From Gracilimonas sp. (GTDB lineage: Bacteria > Bacteroidota > Rhodothermia > Balneolales > Balneolaceae), in NCBI RefSeq assembly GCF_040218225.1, contig NZ_JAVJQO010000002.1:434001-498000 (forward strand): a stretch of DNA of 64,000 bases, written 5' to 3'. Both the position numbers and the translations under genes were made by a program. The notes below the pieces were generated by a model. The model was not told the DNA's origin. It ran no database searches and saw only the letters and a list, made by a program, of their open reading frames with translations. Positions 25,007 through 34,174 of this stretch are shown in pieces. How positions within the stretch are numbered: position 1 is the stretch's first letter; each line of letters begins with the position of its first letter.

Positions 25007-27865
25007 CTAAAATCTATATCTAACCCCAACATCTGCGGTTAAACCAAAAACTTCATTCTCTCCCGTAAACTGCCTTGCACCTGTAAAAGAGCTTTCTGAT
25101 TCGCGAGTGAAGTTGTTGACGTTTAGGAAAAACACAAATGAATCCAGGCTTTTGAATTGCTGATTAATTACCAAATCCCAGTATCCGTAAGCATCTGCCA
25201 CTATATCTGACTCTGGAAGCCGGCCTACACGCTCAAGAATTTCACGCTGGTAGGAGTAGGAGACACGTCCGGAAAATCCACCTTTTTCATAACCGATTGT
25301 CAAACTGGATACGAAGTCTGGCTGTCCGGGAAGTTTTCCTGCCCGGGAAGAATCTTTATAGATAGGGTTGAACGGCGGCTCCGGATTATTACCGGCCACC
25401 ACTAATAATGGAAAGAACGTCTCCGATTCTATAAAAGAAACGTTGGCATTCAGTATTAAACCATCCAGAGGTTTGGGTAAAAACCTGAAGTCTGTTTGCA
25501 AATCCAATTCTACACCACGAACGGTAGATTCACTCCCATTTATGGGTTCTGTTAAACTAAAACCGGCAAATTCTCCTTCCCGAACCCTGGTTTCTGCAAT
25601 GTAGTCGATGTCGTCTAGTTCTTTATAGAACGCTCCGACTGAGAAATAACCAAGGCTGCTTTTATAGAATGAAAGGAATACGTCATAGTTTATAGCTTTG
25701 GTATGCTTAATGTTTGGATTACCGCGGCTAATGGTAAACTCTGCCTCATTTATAAATTCAGATGGAATCAAATTATAATAATCAGGACGAGACAAGGTTC
25801 TGGTAACAGCTAGTCTCAGATCAATTCCTTCAATAATGTTTAATTTGAGATGAGCCATGGGCAGTAGCTCTCCATAGTTTTGCCCACCCGTTGTATCTCT
25901 GAGGGTTCCGCTTCTGCCAAGGTTATTAAACAGATTGCCATAATACCCTTCATAATAATTTTCGGTGTATTCATAGCGAACACCTGGAAGAAACATCAAC
26001 TTAGAACCCAAATTGATTTCTGTCATTATATAGGCTGCTGAAATATTCTCTCCCGCCGTGTAATCTGATAGTTCTACATAACGATTGGGATCATACTGGT
26101 CTTTATAATTTCTATAAAACTGGTTCAAGAGATTGTCATCTAACCCAGGACCAAAATCGTATTCACCATCCAAGAAGCCATTGGCTTTAAAATCCGGATC
26201 CAAGAAATTACTAATCAGTATATGCTCATCATTATATAATTCATATTGATCACTATTCGCTTGTCCAATATCACTTATCACTCCAAAATCTGTTTGATAG
26301 GAGTCTATATCTTGTATTCTTTTTTTATCCCTGTATTTCGCTCCAAATTTCAGATACCCCGAAGTATTGCCAAAGAGTTCATATGGAATCTCCATATTTA
26401 ATTCTCCCGTTACGTCTCTATCACTCCCTTCTTTAGGATCAAAAGTGCTGTACAAAAAGTAGGTTTCACTCAACTCATTTCTGGCGAACTGTGGAATAGG
26501 TTCTGGACCTTGATTATCAACCAGGCCATTCTCATAAGCTGTTAATTCCTGGAATCTGGAATACACTGAATATGGGCGCTCTGTAAGCGTATAAGAATGC
26601 GCTGCCTGCCAATCTAGTTTTGCCCAGCCCAGTTCATGCTCGCCTCTTAAAGAATTGGAAAATACTTGTTCATTGATTTGCCGATCTCTTAAATCGTACT
26701 CAACACGCCCATTTCCTACTCTGTATCTTTTTCGTCTTCTCAGTTCATCCCGGTCCGTTCTCCCCCAAAAACTGCTGAAGAAAAATTGAGAGTCTTCAGA
26801 TAAGTCATAATCCAAAGAAACACTGGCACCGTACCTCTCTCGTGTTTCATAAGTATCAGCCAGGTTAAGGTTCTCAATTTCCACACTTCCCGACTCTTGC
26901 CGGTACACGTAATCAGCTTCTAATAGATCAGAACTTCGATTTACCTTTTGAATACTACCTGTAACCAATAAGCCAAGCTTATCGTCGAAAAAACGGTCAC
27001 TTAAGTTAATACTAGCCTTATATTGCCCAAATTCATTTTCTAAATCATTATATCCTGTTTGGACACGAGCACTACCGCTGAAATCAGATTGAGCTTCTCT
27101 TACCAAAAGATTAACTGTACCCCCAATAGCATCGCCATCTTTATCTGGTGTAAGTGCCTTAAACACTTCAATCCCTCCTAATACATCAGGTGGAATTAAA
27201 CTAAGATCAACAGATCGGTTATTCTCATCTGTTCCGGGAATACGCACCCCATTAACTGTAATAGAGTTAAATTTTGGGGATAAACCTCTTACCACTACTT
27301 TTTGTGCCTCACCAGCATTTCGCTGCACTGAAACCCCAGGCAATCTCCCTACCGATTCAGCTGCATTTTGATCAGGCAATTCATTTATTCGTTCCGCTGA
27401 CACAACATTTACAATTGTGTTAGATTGAATCTGGTCTTTTATTGCAGCTGCCTGACCTGCTGCCTGCGCCAATACCTGAACCTCTTCACCGGTAATAAAA
27501 TCGGGTAATAAAGAAATGTTGAGAATGGTTGTGCCACCACCAGAAATAACTATACTAAAAACTTGTGTTTTATAACCCAGGTAAGAGAAACGCACATCAT
27601 ATTCACCTTCAGGGATTGATTCTATTCTATAATTTCCATCACTATCAGTGGCAGCCCCTCTGGAAATTTCTGCTATATATATATTAGCCCCTAAAATTGC
27701 CTCATTATTAGTTGAGTCTACCACCTGCCCTTCCAGAACACCTACAGACTGCGCTTGAATAGCCACAGGAAGGCTCAATGCAAAAACTAACATGACTATT
27801 TGTATTACGGGAGGCATCACACCTTTAGAGTTATCTAAAAGCTCGGTTTTTACAGTCCAACTCAT
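25007..27865 (-). CDS. TonB-dependent outer-membrane receptor with carboxypeptidase-regulatory-like domain
   Basis: A 952-residue TonB-dependent receptor. It has a signal peptide ending AIQAQ, a carboxypeptidase regulatory-like (CNA-B-type) domain (about 42-125), a plug domain (about 140-260, with NELPDQNAAESVGRLPGVSVQR and VVVRGLSP) and a 22-strand barrel ending in the C-terminal Phe (VGVRYRF). The IKDQIQSN and AESVGRLPG segments resemble carbohydrate-type receptors that work without SusD. It is the first gene of the catabolic operon and would import oligosaccharides over the outer membrane. An alternative start at 27817 (MPPVIQ) is preceded by AAAGG. The 291 bases upstream are AT-rich, with no supported gene. 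Confidence 0.92.
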   Translation of the reverse strand: MSWTVKTELLDNSKGVMPPVIQIVMLVFALSLPVAIQAQSVGVLEGQVVDSTNNEAILGANIYIAEISRGAATDSDGNYRIESIPEGEYDVRFSYLGYKTQVFSIVISGGGTTILNISLLPDFITGEEVQVLAQAAGQAAAIKDQIQSNTIVNVVSAERINELPDQNAAESVGRLPGVSVQRNAGEAQKVVVRGLSPKFNSITVNGVRIPGTDENNRSVDLSLIPPDVLGGIEVFKALTPDKDGDAIGGTVNLLVREAQSDFSGSARVQTGYNDLENEFGQYKASINLSDRFFDDKLGLLVTGSIQKVNRSSDLLEADYVYRQESGSVEIENLNLADTYETRERYGASVSLDYDLSEDSQFFFSSFWGRTDRDELRRRKRYRVGNGRVEYDLRDRQINEQVFSNSLRGEHELGWAKLDWQAAHSYTLTERPYSVYSRFQELTAYENGLVDNQGPEPIPQFARNELSETYFLYSTFDPKEGSDRDVTGELNMEIPYELFGNTSGYLKFGAKYRDKKRIQDIDSYQTDFGVISDIGQANSDQYELYNDEHILISNFLDPDFKANGFLDGEYDFGPGLDDNLLNQFYRNYKDQYDPNRYVELSDYTAGENISAAYIMTEINLGSKLMFLPGVRYEYTENYYEGYYGNLFNNLGRSGTLRDTTGGQNYGELLPMAHLKLNIIEGIDLRLAVTRTLSRPDYYNLIPSEFINEAEFTISRGNPNIKHTKAINYDVFLSFYKSSLGYFSVGAFYKELDDIDYIAETRVREGEFAGFSLTEPINGSESTVRGVELDLQTDFRFLPKPLDGLILNANVSFIESETFFPLLVVAGNNPEPPFNPIYKDSSRAGKLPGQPDFVSSLTIGYEKGGFSGRVSYSYQREILERVGRLPESDIVADAYGYWDLVINQQFKSLDSFVFFLNVNNFTRESESSFTGARQFTGENEVFGLTADVGVRYRF

Positions 27866-27944
27866 TGCATACTGATTTAATTAATTCCTTCTTTTTTAGC
27901 TTTACTACTCACAAAAGCGCTTTCAAAACACATGCTCAATATGC

Positions 27945-27952
27945 TAGGTATA
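27945..27952 (-). promoter_or_regulatory. TAGGTATA site upstream of the TonB receptor gene (possible operator)
   Basis: TAGGTATA here, inside a TAGGTATAC with palindromic core GTATAC, matches the tandem sites upstream of the GntR/LacI-type regulator. It lies about 80 bases upstream of the receptor start, where an operator would be expected. The match is short and the region AT-rich, so chance is possible. Confidence 0.25.
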
Positions 27953-28156
27953 CTTTATATATGCAATATTTTTTTTATTTGTTTTTTGTAAAGCAAACAA
28001 GTGAATGGAAAATATACATTTATAGAATCACTAAATGCGAGCTCTTTAAGTTTAAAATATTTAAAAAGCAATTAAAGGCTACAAAGTATTGGCCAAGATT
28101 TAGTGTTAAAGAATCAAAAGTGAAGAGGAAAAATCGGGTGTTGTTGAAAAAACGGA

Positions 28157-30040
28157 CTACAAATTCGAATGGGCTCCCCTGCCTTTGGCCTCAAAATAGA
28201 AAGTGAATTTAAACCCCTCTACTGACTGTATTGTATAATCTGCATTCAACTGGTCTATCAAAGTTCGGATGAGAGTAACACCCAGAGTATTGGAATGTTC
28301 AAAAATATCCTTATCAAAACCTTTGCCGTTGTCTTGGTATACAACTTCAATTGATTCTCCCTTTTCCTTAAAGCTTATAAAGATCTTCCCCTCATTCTGT
28401 TCATTAAAGGCGTGTTTAAATGAATTCGTTATTAGCTCATTCATGAGCAGGCCCAATGGAATAGCCTGATTTATATTTAACCCTCTTGATTCAAATTGAT
28501 GTTCTATACTGATGTTCCTTTCCCCGCTGTCAAACATACTCCTGATCCGGTCTATCAGCTTAACGGCATATTCCCCAAAGGTGATCTCTGTAAAACTTTC
28601 TGTATTATAGAGCAACTCATGAACTCCGGAAATGGAATATATCCGGTTTTGTGTCTCCTTCAGAATCATTTGGAGTTTCTTATCAGGCACACCTTCCTTT
28701 TGCAGCTCAATTAGCCCAACAATAATAGCGAGATTATTCTTTACCCGGTGATGAACTTCCGAGAGTAAGACCTCTTTTTCGTGAACCGAGTTTTCAAGCT
28801 GTTTTTTATACTCTGTCTCTTTGGTGATATCCTCAACAATTGCCAACATCTGTTGGTTTTCACTTCCATTCCCTACAAGCTTACTCACATTTAAGCGCAT
28901 GTGTATGGGGGAGCCGTCCTTTCGCTGTCGTACAATTTCTTTGTTTTTGATTTCTCCTTCCTTCAGGCTTATATCCATCAGCTCTTTAAAATCATCTTTC
29001 CATTCCTGCCCTATGTGAGGCATAAATCGTCCTATAGCCTCTTCCTGGCGCCAGCCCAGCATTTCTTCAGCAGCTTTATTCCAGAAATCCCTGACCACTC
29101 CATTTGTATCTATAGCGTAAATACCCATTGGTGAAGACTCAATTAACGCACGTATTTTCTCGTTGGCATGCCGGGATGATTTCTGTGCCGTAAACGCCGT
29201 TTGCATATAGTAAAATATGACCGAGATAAGTATGCTTAGTGCCAAACCCAGCACAAGATTCAGGTATGAGCCTAATGAGGAATTTGCTGTTTCAAAAATT
29301 GTGTTCGGATACACGTGTATGACCCATGACCCAGAATCCGTGTTGTTCAACTCAATTGGATTCTCGATAGTATAGCTTGGAAAGTTTTCTGCTCTGGCGC
29401 TTTCTCCATACTGATAGAATAATGTTCCTTTGTCATCAAGTATTTCAACGTGATACTGATCCAGGCCCTGCATTACCAAATCGAACTGAGAAGTAAAATT
29501 CATACCTGCAGTGATTGTCCCCTGGAAAGTACCGTCATAAAAAACGGGAGCATCAATCAAAAAAGCCTGGGGGCCCTGAACCAAACCAAGCCAGTGTGTA
29601 AAATTGATAATGGAATCTTTTTTGGTTTTGAGCCAATCCTCGCGCCGGTAGTCCAGCTTTGAAATATCCAGACCAATGGCCTCTTCGTTCCCTTCAAATG
29701 GCTGCACTTTTTGAATAACCATTGTACTATCGATCCACTCAATGAAAAGAAATGAGGGATCCTGCTCAACAATTAGCCCTGCATCATATTCCCAATAATC
29801 AAAATAACTGCCATTCGTAATTTGCAGTCTATTCTTGAGATTTTGAAGGGTATTAATATTCCCCTGAACAGCTTTTTCAAACTGAAGTGTTACAAGTTGC
29901 GCCGTTTCTTCAACCTTTTTTTTATGTGTTTGTTCAATGTCTTTCTGATTTCCAAGCCACATAATAACAACCAAAATGCTTAAGAAAACACCTATAAGAA
30001 ACGAACTGGCCAACCTGTATTTTTCAAAAAACTTTTCCAA
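28157..30040 (-). CDS. Membrane sensor histidine kinase (CHASE-like, PAS, HisKA_2)
   Basis: A 627-residue orphan kinase. TM1 lies at about residues 10-30, followed by an extracytoplasmic sensor of about 220 residues (CHASE-like: VEQDPSFLFIEWID, GLVQGPQAFLIDAPVF) and TM2 at about 258-280. A PAS domain (about 290-415) and a HisKA_2 dimerisation domain with phospho-acceptor His430 in EVHHRVKNN follow. The HATPase_c domain has an N-box (MNELITNSFKHAF) and a G-box (DNGKGFD). No response regulator is encoded nearby. The HisKA_2 type often partners with diffusible or PAS-linked regulators elsewhere on the genome. Its stop lies 291 bases from the TonB receptor start, in the same direction. Confidence 0.92.
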   Translation of the reverse strand: MEKFFEKYRLASSFLIGVFLSILVVIMWLGNQKDIEQTHKKKVEETAQLVTLQFEKAVQGNINTLQNLKNRLQITNGSYFDYWEYDAGLIVEQDPSFLFIEWIDSTMVIQKVQPFEGNEEAIGLDISKLDYRREDWLKTKKDSIINFTHWLGLVQGPQAFLIDAPVFYDGTFQGTITAGMNFTSQFDLVMQGLDQYHVEILDDKGTLFYQYGESARAENFPSYTIENPIELNNTDSGSWVIHVYPNTIFETANSSLGSYLNLVLGLALSILISVIFYYMQTAFTAQKSSRHANEKIRALIESSPMGIYAIDTNGVVRDFWNKAAEEMLGWRQEEAIGRFMPHIGQEWKDDFKELMDISLKEGEIKNKEIVRQRKDGSPIHMRLNVSKLVGNGSENQQMLAIVEDITKETEYKKQLENSVHEKEVLLSEVHHRVKNNLAIIVGLIELQKEGVPDKKLQMILKETQNRIYSISGVHELLYNTESFTEITFGEYAVKLIDRIRSMFDSGERNISIEHQFESRGLNINQAIPLGLLMNELITNSFKHAFNEQNEGKIFISFKEKGESIEVVYQDNGKGFDKDIFEHSNTLGVTLIRTLIDQLNADYTIQSVEGFKFTFYFEAKGRGAHSNL

Positions 30041-30070
30041 AGCAAAAGAGCCCCATCAGTTTTAACCTTT

Positions 30071-30078
30071 CAAAAATA
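30071..30078 (-). promoter_or_regulatory. Possible -7 box (TATTTTTG) of the histidine kinase gene
   Basis: On the minus strand TATTTTTG fits TAnnTTTG, 30 bases upstream of the kinase start. No clear -33 element is seen at the normal spacing and the region is AT-rich, so the call is weak. Nothing else is seen in 30041-30240. Confidence 0.3.
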
Positions 30079-30240
30079 TGCCCTTATTATTACACATTAT
30101 TTATGTGAAAAACATCCCTTTTATAAAGTCCGGCATTCTACTATTTATCGTATTATCGGCTTAAATAGAAGAGAGTCAAACAAAAAAATGTTGATGCCAA
30201 ATTAGAAAACAGAGATCAACACTTATTTCAACCCTTAAAT

Positions 30241-31161
30241 CTAAACAAATAATGCTCTATTTAAGCTGCTAAGCTTACCAGCCTCTTCCCTGTTTATTTT
30301 GTTGAAGTTAATCTTCATTTCTCCCCAAAATTGCCCCACCCTCCACAGATCAGCATCCGCAACCTTGGCTATCCTCGGGTATCCACCCACAGCCTGTCCG
30401 TCCTTCATAATAATAATGGGATTTCCACTTTCAGGTAACTGAATAATTCCTGGTATAACCGGAGCTGAAGTCATTTGTACTTTTTCTGATTTAATGTTTT
30501 GCCCCGACAACCTGACTCCCATCCTGTTACTTTTGGAACTAACCTGATACTCTGCATTCAAAAGTTGCGACTGCTGTTTCTTAGTCAACCAATCCCATTC
30601 CGGACCTTCCAAAATCCGCAATGTTACTTTAGAAGAATAGTATGGCAATTTATCTTTTGGAACTTCCTTTAAAGAAAAATCTTCTGTGATTTCATCCCAA
30701 AAAAGCTCATCTCCCTGAGCCAGCTTACGGCCTTCAAACCCTCCGAAGTTACCCGTCAAATACGTTGAATACGAACCCAGCACTTTTTGGATATCAAGTT
30801 GGCCGCGTATAGCAAGATAACTTCTGCATCCTCTTTTACAGTAGCCCAAAGATAATACATCTCCTGCTTTGACTTCCACAGAGACATTCATCTCAACCTT
30901 CTTATCATTTACCTTTGGCTTCATATAAGCGCCGGTAATAGCAATAATAGAGTTTGAATTGAACTGGTATGTTCCCCCTTTAAGTGTCATTTCCAAAACT
31001 GGCGAGCCTTCCGGATTTCCTACAAGCCAGTTCGCAAGTCTGCAGGCATAATCATCCATTGCTCCTGAAACAGGCACACCATATTGTCTGTACCCAAACC
31101 GGCCATTATCCTGAATAGTGGTTAGTAATCCGCCGTCTATTACTTCCAGGCTATTTTTCAT
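30241..31161 (-). CDS. pxpC: 5-oxoprolinase subunit C (biotin-dependent carboxyltransferase-like, KipA type)
   Basis: A 306-residue cytoplasmic protein of the AHS2/KipA family. It opens with EVIDGGLLTTIQDNGRFGYRQYGVPVSGAMDD, the family signature, and has RMGVRLSG and the C-terminal GGYPRIAKVADADLWRVGQ. With PxpA and PxpB it forms the ATP-dependent prokaryotic 5-oxoprolinase, which opens 5-oxoproline (a damage product of glutamine and glutamate) to glutamate. Its start overlaps the pxpB stop by 4 bases. It is last in a four-gene operon. Confidence 0.95.
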   Translation of the reverse strand: MKNSLEVIDGGLLTTIQDNGRFGYRQYGVPVSGAMDDYACRLANWLVGNPEGSPVLEMTLKGGTYQFNSNSIIAITGAYMKPKVNDKKVEMNVSVEVKAGDVLSLGYCKRGCRSYLAIRGQLDIQKVLGSYSTYLTGNFGGFEGRKLAQGDELFWDEITEDFSLKEVPKDKLPYYSSKVTLRILEGPEWDWLTKKQQSQLLNAEYQVSSKSNRMGVRLSGQNIKSEKVQMTSAPVIPGIIQLPESGNPIIIMKDGQAVGGYPRIAKVADADLWRVGQFWGEMKINFNKINREEAGKLSSLNRALFV

Positions 31162-31859
31162 ACCTCCTCTTTCTTGAAGTTTGTAAACTGTACTTCAGGG
31201 ATACGCTTGAAAACAATGGTATCCCCAGCTCTAACTTTAATTGGCGGGTCTTTTCGCACATCAAAAAAAGAGAGCGGAGTTCTGCCAATAATTTGCCACC
31301 CCCCCGGACTTTCAAGCGAGTAAACCCCCGTTTGATTTCCTCCAATACCAACCGATCCAGCGGGTATACTGGTTCTTGGTTCTGCCTTACGTGGACAAGC
31401 AATTTCCTCCTTTAAACCTGACAGGTACAAAAAGCCGGGAATGAACCCCATCATGGCTACTTTATAGGATACTGATAAATGCTTTTGAATTACTTCTTCT
31501 TTTTCAAAACCGGTTTTCTCTTCTACTTCTCTCCAGTCTAACCCCAACTCATAGCAAACCGGAATCTCACAAGTTTGGGATGAATACGTTTCAACTGTTT
31601 TCTCTTCTACAGCTTTTGATATAATTTCAATCTCTTCATCAAGATTACCCAAAAGCCTGCTGTAAACTATTGCTATGCTGTCGTAAGCCGGTATAATATC
31701 TACAACAACTGGAATTGATGCAGCTTCAATAATTCTCACTGACTCATGAATGACCGAAAGCGGAATTTCATCCAGCTTGGGTTTTAGCAGAAGCGCCTTT
31801 TCCCCAAGTACAGAAACCAGCCAGTTTGTGTCATTAAGCGGAAGTAATTTCGATTCCAT
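31158..31859 (-). CDS. pxpB: 5-oxoprolinase subunit B (KipI type)
   Basis: A 233-residue cytoplasmic protein of the AHS1/KipI family, with the typical GFIPGFLYLSGL, PRTSIPAGSVGIGGNQTGVY and SPGGWQIIGRTPL segments. It is a subunit of the PxpABC 5-oxoprolinase. The B. subtilis homologue KipI also inhibits the sporulation kinase KinA, a role not expected in this non-sporulating lineage. Its 5' end overlaps the pxpA 3' end by 26 bases, implying coupling. Confidence 0.95.
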   Translation of the reverse strand: MESKLLPLNDTNWLVSVLGEKALLLKPKLDEIPLSVIHESVRIIEAASIPVVVDIIPAYDSIAIVYSRLLGNLDEEIEIISKAVEEKTVETYSSQTCEIPVCYELGLDWREVEEKTGFEKEEVIQKHLSVSYKVAMMGFIPGFLYLSGLKEEIACPRKAEPRTSIPAGSVGIGGNQTGVYSLESPGGWQIIGRTPLSFFDVRKDPPIKVRAGDTIVFKRIPEVQFTNFKKEEV

Positions 31860-32589
31860 TTTTCTCCAGAAAATCGTGAATCTCTTTCGCTAATTCAGCT
31901 GCTCCTTCAGTATCGCTGTGAAGACAAATAGTTTCAGCTGTAATGGGTAAATCCAGTCCGCCATACGTATGAACCACTCCATCCATAAAGGCCGAAAGTT
32001 GTTTTAAAACCGCTTTCTTTTCATCCAGAACTGCTCCTTCGAGGGAACGTGATCTCAGGCTGAGATCATCTTCATATTGCCGGTCTGCGAATACTTCACT
32101 TTTTACCTTAAGCCCTACATCTTTGGCAACTTCAGCCAGTTTAGATTGCGCTGGTGCATAAATCATCATGTCTTTTTGAATCTTTACAATCGCTTTAGCT
32201 ATTCCGAGTGCCAAATCTTCATTTTTAGCGGCATGATTGTATAAAGCACCATGCGGTTTTACGTGGTGAAGTTTCCCTCCTAATGATTCCGTCATTCCCT
32301 TCAGTGCAGACACCTGATACAGCACGCAAGCTTCCAGTTCTTCGGAAGAAAGGTTCATAATCCGGCGGCCAAAGCCTTGCAAATCCGGATAGGAAGGGTG
32401 TGCCCCTATAGCAACATTATTTTCCAGAGCTAATTGAATGGTTTTGGAAATGGTAACCGGATCACCGGAATGAAACCCACAGGCAATATTACAACTGGAA
32501 ATGAACGGCATAATTTTAGAGTCACGACGTTCATCATACATGCCGTAAAATTCACCTAAATCACAATTCAAATCAATTTTGTTCTTCAT
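31834..32589 (-). CDS. pxpA: 5-oxoprolinase subunit A (LamB/YcsF family)
   Basis: A 251-residue cytoplasmic protein of the LamB/YcsF family, with DLNCDLGEFYG, SCNIACGFHSGDP, GAHPSYPDLQGFGRR, VKPHGALYNHA and EVFADRQYEDDLSLRSR in the expected order. It is the subunit that, with PxpBC, hydrolyses 5-oxoproline to glutamate with ATP. It follows the Nramp-like transporter gene after two bases, the same pairing as ycsF-ycsG in B. subtilis. Confidence 0.95.
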   Translation of the reverse strand: MKNKIDLNCDLGEFYGMYDERRDSKIMPFISSCNIACGFHSGDPVTISKTIQLALENNVAIGAHPSYPDLQGFGRRIMNLSSEELEACVLYQVSALKGMTESLGGKLHHVKPHGALYNHAAKNEDLALGIAKAIVKIQKDMMIYAPAQSKLAEVAKDVGLKVKSEVFADRQYEDDLSLRSRSLEGAVLDEKKAVLKQLSAFMDGVVHTYGGLDLPITAETICLHSDTEGAAELAKEIHDFLEKNGIEITSA

Positions 32590-32591
32590 AG

Positions 32592-33827
32592 CTAAAAGAA
32601 ATTAAAGACTGAATTCAGGCTTCTGAACCCAATTAAAATCGTAACTATAATTACAATTACACCAAAAATGTTTTGCCGGTTTGAATTGGAGTTGGTCCCA
32701 AGCAGCAACGGCTTATTCATAATGTACAATAAGAAAACAGCAATCACCGGTAATGTGATTCCATTGGCAATTTGAGCAAACTCAATAAGCCTGACCGGAT
32801 TAAAACTAATGGCAGAAAAAACAACCCCGGTGAAAAGTACAATCATCCATATGAGACGAAATTTGAAATCCTTGAGATCATCTTTCCACCCAAACATTCC
32901 CTTAGCTGCATAAGCAGCTGCAAGCGGAGCTGTTACCGCAGATGTAATTCCTGCAGCAAAAAGCCCTATTCCCATGAATGTTTTTGCCCAGCTTCCCAAT
33001 AAGGGTTCTAGTTGTTCAGCCATATCTGCTGCACTGGTTATATTACCCAATGAACCATCTGAAGCTGCAGCACTGGTAATTACAATACACATCGAGATCA
33101 GCCCTCCCAAAATAATCCCTACTGCATTTTCAATCCGCATATCACGCAGCTGCGAGAAGCTCGAATAACGTTCCTGAACCGTAGAAGCATGCAAGAACAG
33201 GTTATATGGAACTACGGTCGTTCCAATCAAAGCGATCACAGTAAGGAGTTCATCTGGTGAGGCCGATGGAATAAATAGACCTTTAAGGATAGCCACCATA
33301 TCAGGCTGAATAAGTACTGCAGTGGTCACAAATACAATACTCATTATGCCCACGAGGGCGGTCATTACATTTACAATCCGCTTAAAATTCCCGGAAAATA
33401 ATAACCAAAAAGCTACAGCCCCTATTACTACAGAAGTAATCCGGATATTTAACCCATTAATAGTAAAATCCAGACCAATGAAAAACTCTTCCCATCCCAA
33501 TACAGCCCCGGATATATTCCCTCCTTCATAGGCTATGTTTCCGACTATAATGGCACTGAAAACTAATAGTATTGCCATTATTCTAATTACCGGACTCTCA
33601 AGCTGCTCACGAATTGCTTCTCCAAATCCTTTGCGGGTAATAATCCCTAAACGTCCGGTCATTTCCTGCAAAACAATTGTGGCTATTACAGAAAAAAGCA
33701 GCGCCCAAAGCAATACATACCCGGACCTTACGCCCGCCAGTGTACATACCGTAACCGTTCCCGGACCTATAAATGCGGCAGCCACTAATGTGCTGGGACC
33801 AAAATACTTTCTAAACGGATTGTTCAT
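32592..33827 (-). CDS. Nramp-like transporter of the 5-oxoprolinase operon (YcsG-like)
   Basis: A 411-residue membrane protein with about 11 TM segments. I chose the ATG at 33827 (MNNPFRKYFGPS); a longer frame begins with TTG at 33863. TM1 has GPGTVTVCT in place of the metal-binding DPGN, while TM6 keeps VPYNLFLHAS but with Val where the metal-ligand Met should be. It is therefore unlikely to carry divalent metals. B. subtilis ycsG is a similar Nramp-like gene beside pxpABC, suggesting 5-oxoproline or a related acid as cargo. It is the first gene of the pxp operon. Confidence 0.88.
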   Translation of the reverse strand: MNNPFRKYFGPSTLVAAAFIGPGTVTVCTLAGVRSGYVLLWALLFSVIATIVLQEMTGRLGIITRKGFGEAIREQLESPVIRIMAILLVFSAIIVGNIAYEGGNISGAVLGWEEFFIGLDFTINGLNIRITSVVIGAVAFWLLFSGNFKRIVNVMTALVGIMSIVFVTTAVLIQPDMVAILKGLFIPSASPDELLTVIALIGTTVVPYNLFLHASTVQERYSSFSQLRDMRIENAVGIILGGLISMCIVITSAAASDGSLGNITSAADMAEQLEPLLGSWAKTFMGIGLFAAGITSAVTAPLAAAYAAKGMFGWKDDLKDFKFRLIWMIVLFTGVVFSAISFNPVRLIEFAQIANGITLPVIAVFLLYIMNKPLLLGTNSNSNRQNIFGVIVIIVTILIGFRSLNSVFNFF

Positions 33828-33982
33828 ATTTGAGTATATAGTACCTAACTCATAAAATCCCAAACGGATTTACGCTTCTAAACAAAATGAAATTTGAGTT
33901 ATCTTAAGAAACGCCCTAAACAATTAGATAAAAATTAGTGTTGAGGGATAAATTATAATTCAAAAAAATCTTTCACCTCAAT

Positions 33983-34174
33983 ATGGACGGCAAAAATAGA
34001 GCAGATATCAGGCCTGGCATGCAGGTGGGTATAGTGCTCAAGAAAGACCAAAGAAGTGGTAAAATCACCAACGGAGTAGTACAAAATATTTTAACTAATT
34101 CAGCTACTCATCCTCATGGAATTAAAGTAAGACTAACAGACGGACAGGTGGGACGGGTTAAAAAGTTTATATGA
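33983..34174 (+). CDS. ywbE: YwbE family protein
   Basis: A 63-residue protein matching the YwbE (DUF2196) family over its whole length: RADIRPGMQVGIVLKKDQRSG, then THPHGIKVRLTDGQVGRVKKF. It looks like a small beta-rich domain resembling nucleic-acid-binding KOW/SH3-like folds. The function is unknown. Its stop codon overlaps the start of the alpha/beta hydrolase gene by 4 bases (ATGA). It is divergent from the pxp operon. Confidence 0.9.
   Translation: MDGKNRADIRPGMQVGIVLKKDQRSGKITNGVVQNILTNSATHPHGIKVRLTDGQVGRVKKFI

Noticed and set aside
24993-25012. TTAGT/ACTAA inverted repeat at the 3' end of the TonB receptor gene
   Set aside because: Short, AT-only arms overlapping the stop codon; expected by chance and not followed by a T-run.
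27865-28206. 113-codon plus-strand open frame in the region upstream of the TonB receptor gene
   Set aside because: Its composition (Lys/Phe/Tyr-rich, no domain) is what AT-rich non-coding DNA gives, it starts on the receptor start codon and runs into the kinase gene.
30241-31859. KipI/KipA-type sporulation kinase inhibitor function
   Set aside because: The full pxpA-pxpB-pxpC set is present, which points to 5-oxoprolinase, and nothing suggests a spore-former.
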